From positions 2,046,001-2,110,000 of the forward strand of contig NZ_CP101717.1 in the NCBI RefSeq assembly GCF_030643825.1: 64,000 nucleotides of DNA, written 5' to 3'. How positions within the stretch are numbered: position 1 is the stretch's first letter; every line of letters starts with the position of its first letter. The notes under the pieces are model-generated. The model was not told the origin of the DNA, did not search any database, and saw only the letters and a program-made list of their open reading frames with translations. Below, one piece after another: positions 60,936 through 64,000 of this stretch. Source of the stretch: Salinispirillum sp. LH 10-3-1 (GTDB lineage Bacteria > Pseudomonadota > Gammaproteobacteria > Pseudomonadales > Natronospirillaceae). The position numbers and the translations under genes were made by a program.

Positions 60936-63692
60936 CTACAGTTTGCGGACTAAGGCCTCTGCCTCCGCTTTCTGCTCAGCACTGCCTTCTTCCATAACCT
61001 CGGCTAGGATATCGCGTGCACCTTCAGCGTCGTCCATATCAATGTAGGCACGCGCCAAATCAAGTTTCGTGGACACTTCATCCGATCCTGCCAAGAAGTC
61101 AAAATCGTCGTCCCAGTCATCACTGGATTCGATGTCGGCTTTTGCTGTTTGTTCAGTAAACTCGTCATCAGCAGCACTGAACGTCATATCGTCAGCCAAA
61201 TCAAAATCTTCTAATCCACCATCCGTTAATGCCGTATCACCGGTCGTGCGGTCGAAGTCACCAAGATCGGACAAATCACCCAGATCAGCAAAGTCATCGG
61301 CGTCGAGTGACGCTTCAGGTTCTTCATCCGACAACTGATCTAAAGTATCAGACAATGAACGCGTGAAATCGTCGTCCATCTTGAGCTCAGGAATCTCTGT
61401 ATCCGACTCGCCTTTGTCCATGTCCAGTGAAGGCAATTCATCAGGCTCGTCATCCAAAGACGATAGGTCAAAGTCCATATCCAAGCTGAGATCTTCCGCT
61501 TCACGCTCTGCCGAAGTGCCCGCTGAAGACTCCTCTGGCACCGCCCAGTCACCCAAATCAAAATCCATACTGTTGTCGTCAGCCGCTGACTTGACTGGCG
61601 CATCTGCCAACACGTCGGCTTCGTCATTCAGTTCGGGTAAGTCGATATCAAGACTCAATTCATCTTCCAAACCGGCATCCAGCTCGGGCAGACTGTCCGA
61701 AGCGCTGGTATCTAATCGCTCGGTCTCGTCAATGAAGTCAAGGGACAAGTCCTCATCTGATTCGGCCAAGGACGGAGAAGAGGCATCCCACTCATCGCCC
61801 ACATCCAAATCAAGGTCTAAATCGAGATCAGCAAAGTCATCGTCGGAATCTGCTGCATTGCTTCCCGCCGCCTTACTCACGGCAGGCGCTGCTGCTGACA
61901 GTTGGGCGCGTAAACGTGCAACAGCGTCTTGCTCGGCATTACCCACCTTGGCAGCCAATGCTTCAAATGCATCTGCCTGACCAGACTCAGCATACAACTC
62001 CAGCAACTTGAGCTGCAACGCTGCATGTCCAGGTTCATCACTCAGTGCTTGTTTAAGTACGGACTCGGCTTCATCGAAGCGCTGAAAAGCGATATAGAGT
62101 TCAGCATTTTCTATCGCTTCGGCACTGGCCCCACTGTTCTGTTGAAAGGTAGTACTGGCAGGAGGTGCATAACTCTGCTGCTCGGGATCATCATCACCCG
62201 ACAACTCCAAGTCGTCATCAAAGCCGTCGAACGCACCACTGTCGCTCTCACCAGCCACCTCAGCAGAAAAGTCTTCTTCCTCCTGTTTCCGGCGTCGAGC
62301 AATGGCACCCATAGCAATAACGACAAACAGCGCTAACGCAACAATAGCCGCGTTGATGGGTTGCGATACCCACTTAATCATTCGATCGAGCCAACCCATC
62401 ACTTGATCCATCAGCGTTGGCGGTGGTGCCATAGGCTCTAGCACGATAGTTGGTGGCGTAGTATCGGGTGTTGCAGACATGCTCGGCTGATCTGAGGCGG
62501 CCGGGGTCTCCGGCACCATGGTCTGGTCTTGCTCTACTTCCTCAGCCAAGGCTCGAGCGGCAGCCTGCAAGTCAGCGGCTGATGCGCTTTGCAACTCCAT
62601 CATTTGAGAAAGCAACGCTACCTGCTCTTCCAACTCATTCAGGCGGGACAATTGATCTTGGTTCTGGCGTCGTAGCTCGTCGTTCAATTCTTGTTGAATT
62701 GCCAGATCATTTTGCACGCGCGCCAACTCCGCACGACTGGCTTCACCTTCCGCACCACCCACATCAGAATCTGTCGGCGTACCTACCAGTTCAAGGAAAC
62801 CATCAGGATCACGTTGCGCAGGAGCACCTGTAGCGGAGGCGGCATCGCCCGTGGCTGAAATCTGGCTCTGCCCAATCGGTGGTAAACCGCGCAATGCACG
62901 GTTCTGGTTGTCTACCTCTGTCACCGCCTGCGCGCGACTGCGCACTACGATTTGCTCACCACTAGGCAGAGTCAGCAAACTTCCGGCCTTTACTCGGTTA
63001 ATGTTGCCACCAATAAAGGCATCCGGGTTAAGGTCCTGAATAGCCAACATTATTTGTTGCGGCGACTGACTGGGATTCTGACGGGCCCGCAAGGCGATTT
63101 CCCACAGGGTATCATTATTCTCAACTCGGTACTGATTGTCGGCCAACTGCTCCTGACGCGGGGTTACTGGCGCAGGTGTGGGACGCGCGGGTTGCGGTGC
63201 TGGCGTAACAGTAGCCGTTGGAGGCGTTGCCGGTGCTGCAGACTGGAAAGAAGGCTCTTGAGCAGGAAAAACCTGAATCTGGCCACTCTCACCTTCGGCG
63301 AAAACAGGTGGATCTAACAGCAAGGTGTATTCGCGCAACAAACGCCCACCGGGCCAGGTCAACTCGACCAAAAAGTCGAGAAAGGGTTCTTCTACGGTAT
63401 CTGTCGTGCTCAAATCTACGACAATGGCAGAGCCAACTTGACGCAGAGAAAAGTCAATCTGGGTAAGGAAGAAGGGCCTTTCTATCCCAGCCCGACTGAA
63501 GTCTGTGGCGGAGGCCAGGCGCACATTTAAGTCCTGCACCGAGAAGTCGCCGGGACTGGTGATTCGAATTTCTGCTTCCAAGGGTTCTGTTAAAGCAGAC
63601 CGAAGAGTAATCTCTCCCAATCCAACCGCTGAAGCAAACCCGGCAACACAAAACAATGTGATTGCACTGACTACCGCAAACAAGCGCGTCAT
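60936..63692 (-). CDS. fimV: FimV-type peptidoglycan-binding protein
   Basis: 918 residues from the ATG at 63692, preceded by AAAGGA and starting a signal peptide (MTRLFAVVSAITLFCVAGFASA). A FimV N-terminal domain (GLGEITLRSALTEPLEAEIR) is followed by a LysM motif (YRVENNDTLWEIALRARQNP), a coiled coil around residues 330-390, and a membrane helix (INAAIVALALFVVIAMGAIA). Then comes a long, very acidic Asp/Ser/Leu repeat region and a C-terminal FimV domain (TKLDLARAYIDMDDAEGARD). It supports type IV pilus assembly and polar signalling. Confidence 0.95.
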   Translation of the reverse strand: MTRLFAVVSAITLFCVAGFASAVGLGEITLRSALTEPLEAEIRITSPGDFSVQDLNVRLASATDFSRAGIERPFFLTQIDFSLRQVGSAIVVDLSTTDTVEEPFLDFLVELTWPGGRLLREYTLLLDPPVFAEGESGQIQVFPAQEPSFQSAAPATPPTATVTPAPQPARPTPAPVTPRQEQLADNQYRVENNDTLWEIALRARQNPSQSPQQIMLAIQDLNPDAFIGGNINRVKAGSLLTLPSGEQIVVRSRAQAVTEVDNQNRALRGLPPIGQSQISATGDAASATGAPAQRDPDGFLELVGTPTDSDVGGAEGEASRAELARVQNDLAIQQELNDELRRQNQDQLSRLNELEEQVALLSQMMELQSASAADLQAAARALAEEVEQDQTMVPETPAASDQPSMSATPDTTPPTIVLEPMAPPPTLMDQVMGWLDRMIKWVSQPINAAIVALALFVVIAMGAIARRRKQEEEDFSAEVAGESDSGAFDGFDDDLELSGDDDPEQQSYAPPASTTFQQNSGASAEAIENAELYIAFQRFDEAESVLKQALSDEPGHAALQLKLLELYAESGQADAFEALAAKVGNAEQDAVARLRAQLSAAAPAVSKAAGSNAADSDDDFADLDLDLDLDVGDEWDASSPSLAESDEDLSLDFIDETERLDTSASDSLPELDAGLEDELSLDIDLPELNDEADVLADAPVKSAADDNSMDFDLGDWAVPEESSAGTSAEREAEDLSLDMDFDLSSLDDEPDELPSLDMDKGESDTEIPELKMDDDFTRSLSDTLDQLSDEEPEASLDADDFADLGDLSDLGDFDRTTGDTALTDGGLEDFDLADDMTFSAADDEFTEQTAKADIESSDDWDDDFDFLAGSDEVSTKLDLARAYIDMDDAEGARDILAEVMEEGSAEQKAEAEALVRKL

Positions 63693-63746
63693 ATACCCTG
63701 TTCCTTTAACTACTGTACGACTATGTCTTCGCGCTAATGTACCCAA

Positions 63747-64000
63747 AGACGCTACCTAACAGTACCGCTTTTGTTTTAAAAAGCGGTACTTTTCACATTT
63801 CCGTACAGATATTCTTCTTGTTAATGACATAACTGAATTTAATATTCCGCCAAGTATTGAATATATGGCGGCTGTACGCAAGCTACCTGCAACCAGCGTG
63901 CCATCAATTTGCGCCATTATTCTGACATAACCTCCGCGATTAACAGGCAAACATCGACTAGGGTAGAGGAAAATCGCTCAGAACAGTGCAGAGCGAAATA
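63747..64000. other. intergenic DNA upstream of fimV with a 12-bp dyad
   Basis: No credible gene is present here. AGTACCGCTTTT (63761-63772) and AAAAGCGGTACT (63779-63790) pair perfectly around six bases and are followed on the plus strand by TTTT; no plus-strand gene ends here. A smaller dyad, CCGCCA/TGGCGG, lies at 63847-63871. The fimV promoter must lie here but was not fixed. Confidence 0.55.

Noticed and set aside
63756-63950. A 64-residue minus-strand ORF upstream of fimV
   Set aside because: No ribosome site or recognisable domain, and it runs through the 12-bp dyad in the intergenic region.
1-64000. CRISPR arrays, rRNA genes and insertion sequences
   Set aside because: No regularly spaced direct repeats, rRNA sequence or transposase gene was seen.

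Overview
This window joins a temperate bacteriophage (about 1-29,930, continuing past the left edge) to an ordinary gammaproteobacterial chromosome (about 29,930-64,000). The host side carries lysS-prfB-recJ-thrC-hom, rplS-trmD-rimM-rpsP, gltX, a MoxR/DUF58/transglutaminase operon, metZ-purF-cvpA-SPOR-folC-accD-trpA-trpB-trpF-truA-fimV and an MvaT/H-NS-type protein. This gene order, with fimV and MvaT, suggests a Pseudomonas/Oceanospirillales-type (probably marine) gammaproteobacterium. I cannot name the genus from sequence alone.

Prophage, right to left. A tyrosine integrase (28,714) and small excisionase-like protein abut the 3' end of a tRNA-Ala(GGC) gene, the likely attachment site. A rightward early operon (21,540-29,835) encodes a RecE-like nuclease, a RecT-like annealing protein, a DUF1351-like protein, a DnaQ-like exonuclease and a C5 DNA methyltransferase. 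A CI-type repressor (18,491) and a three-gene cargo (19,194-21,397) read rightward to a terminator. On both sides of this block lie copies of one operator, AATACA-N3-TGTATT. A leftward early operon runs cro-like gene, small regulators, O-like initiator (with a candidate origin inside it), P-like helicase loader, DUF1367, YbcO-like nuclease, an AT-rich membrane-protein insertion, RusA and a possible late regulator.

Late region. A leftward promoter followed by two tandem terminators (11,811-11,959) precedes lysis genes (membrane coiled-coil protein, M15 endolysin, holin, spanin-like genes). Then come terminase small and large subunits, portal, scaffold, N4-gp56-type major capsid, adaptor/connector proteins and a tail fibre cut by the window edge. 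No tape measure or sheath gene is visible, so a short-tailed virion is likely. The layout is lambda-like: cI/cro control, O/P replication, and probable late antitermination.

Most interesting: the repressor-linked cargo (a soluble 61-residue protein, a membrane protein and a lipoprotein) in the position lambda uses for rex; an AT-rich two-helix membrane protein inserted among replication genes; the promoter-terminator-terminator late switch; a C5 methyltransferase with six repeats in its target-recognition region; and, on the host side, a 172-bp intergenic element with 23-bp inverted ends and three internal hairpins between prfB and recJ.
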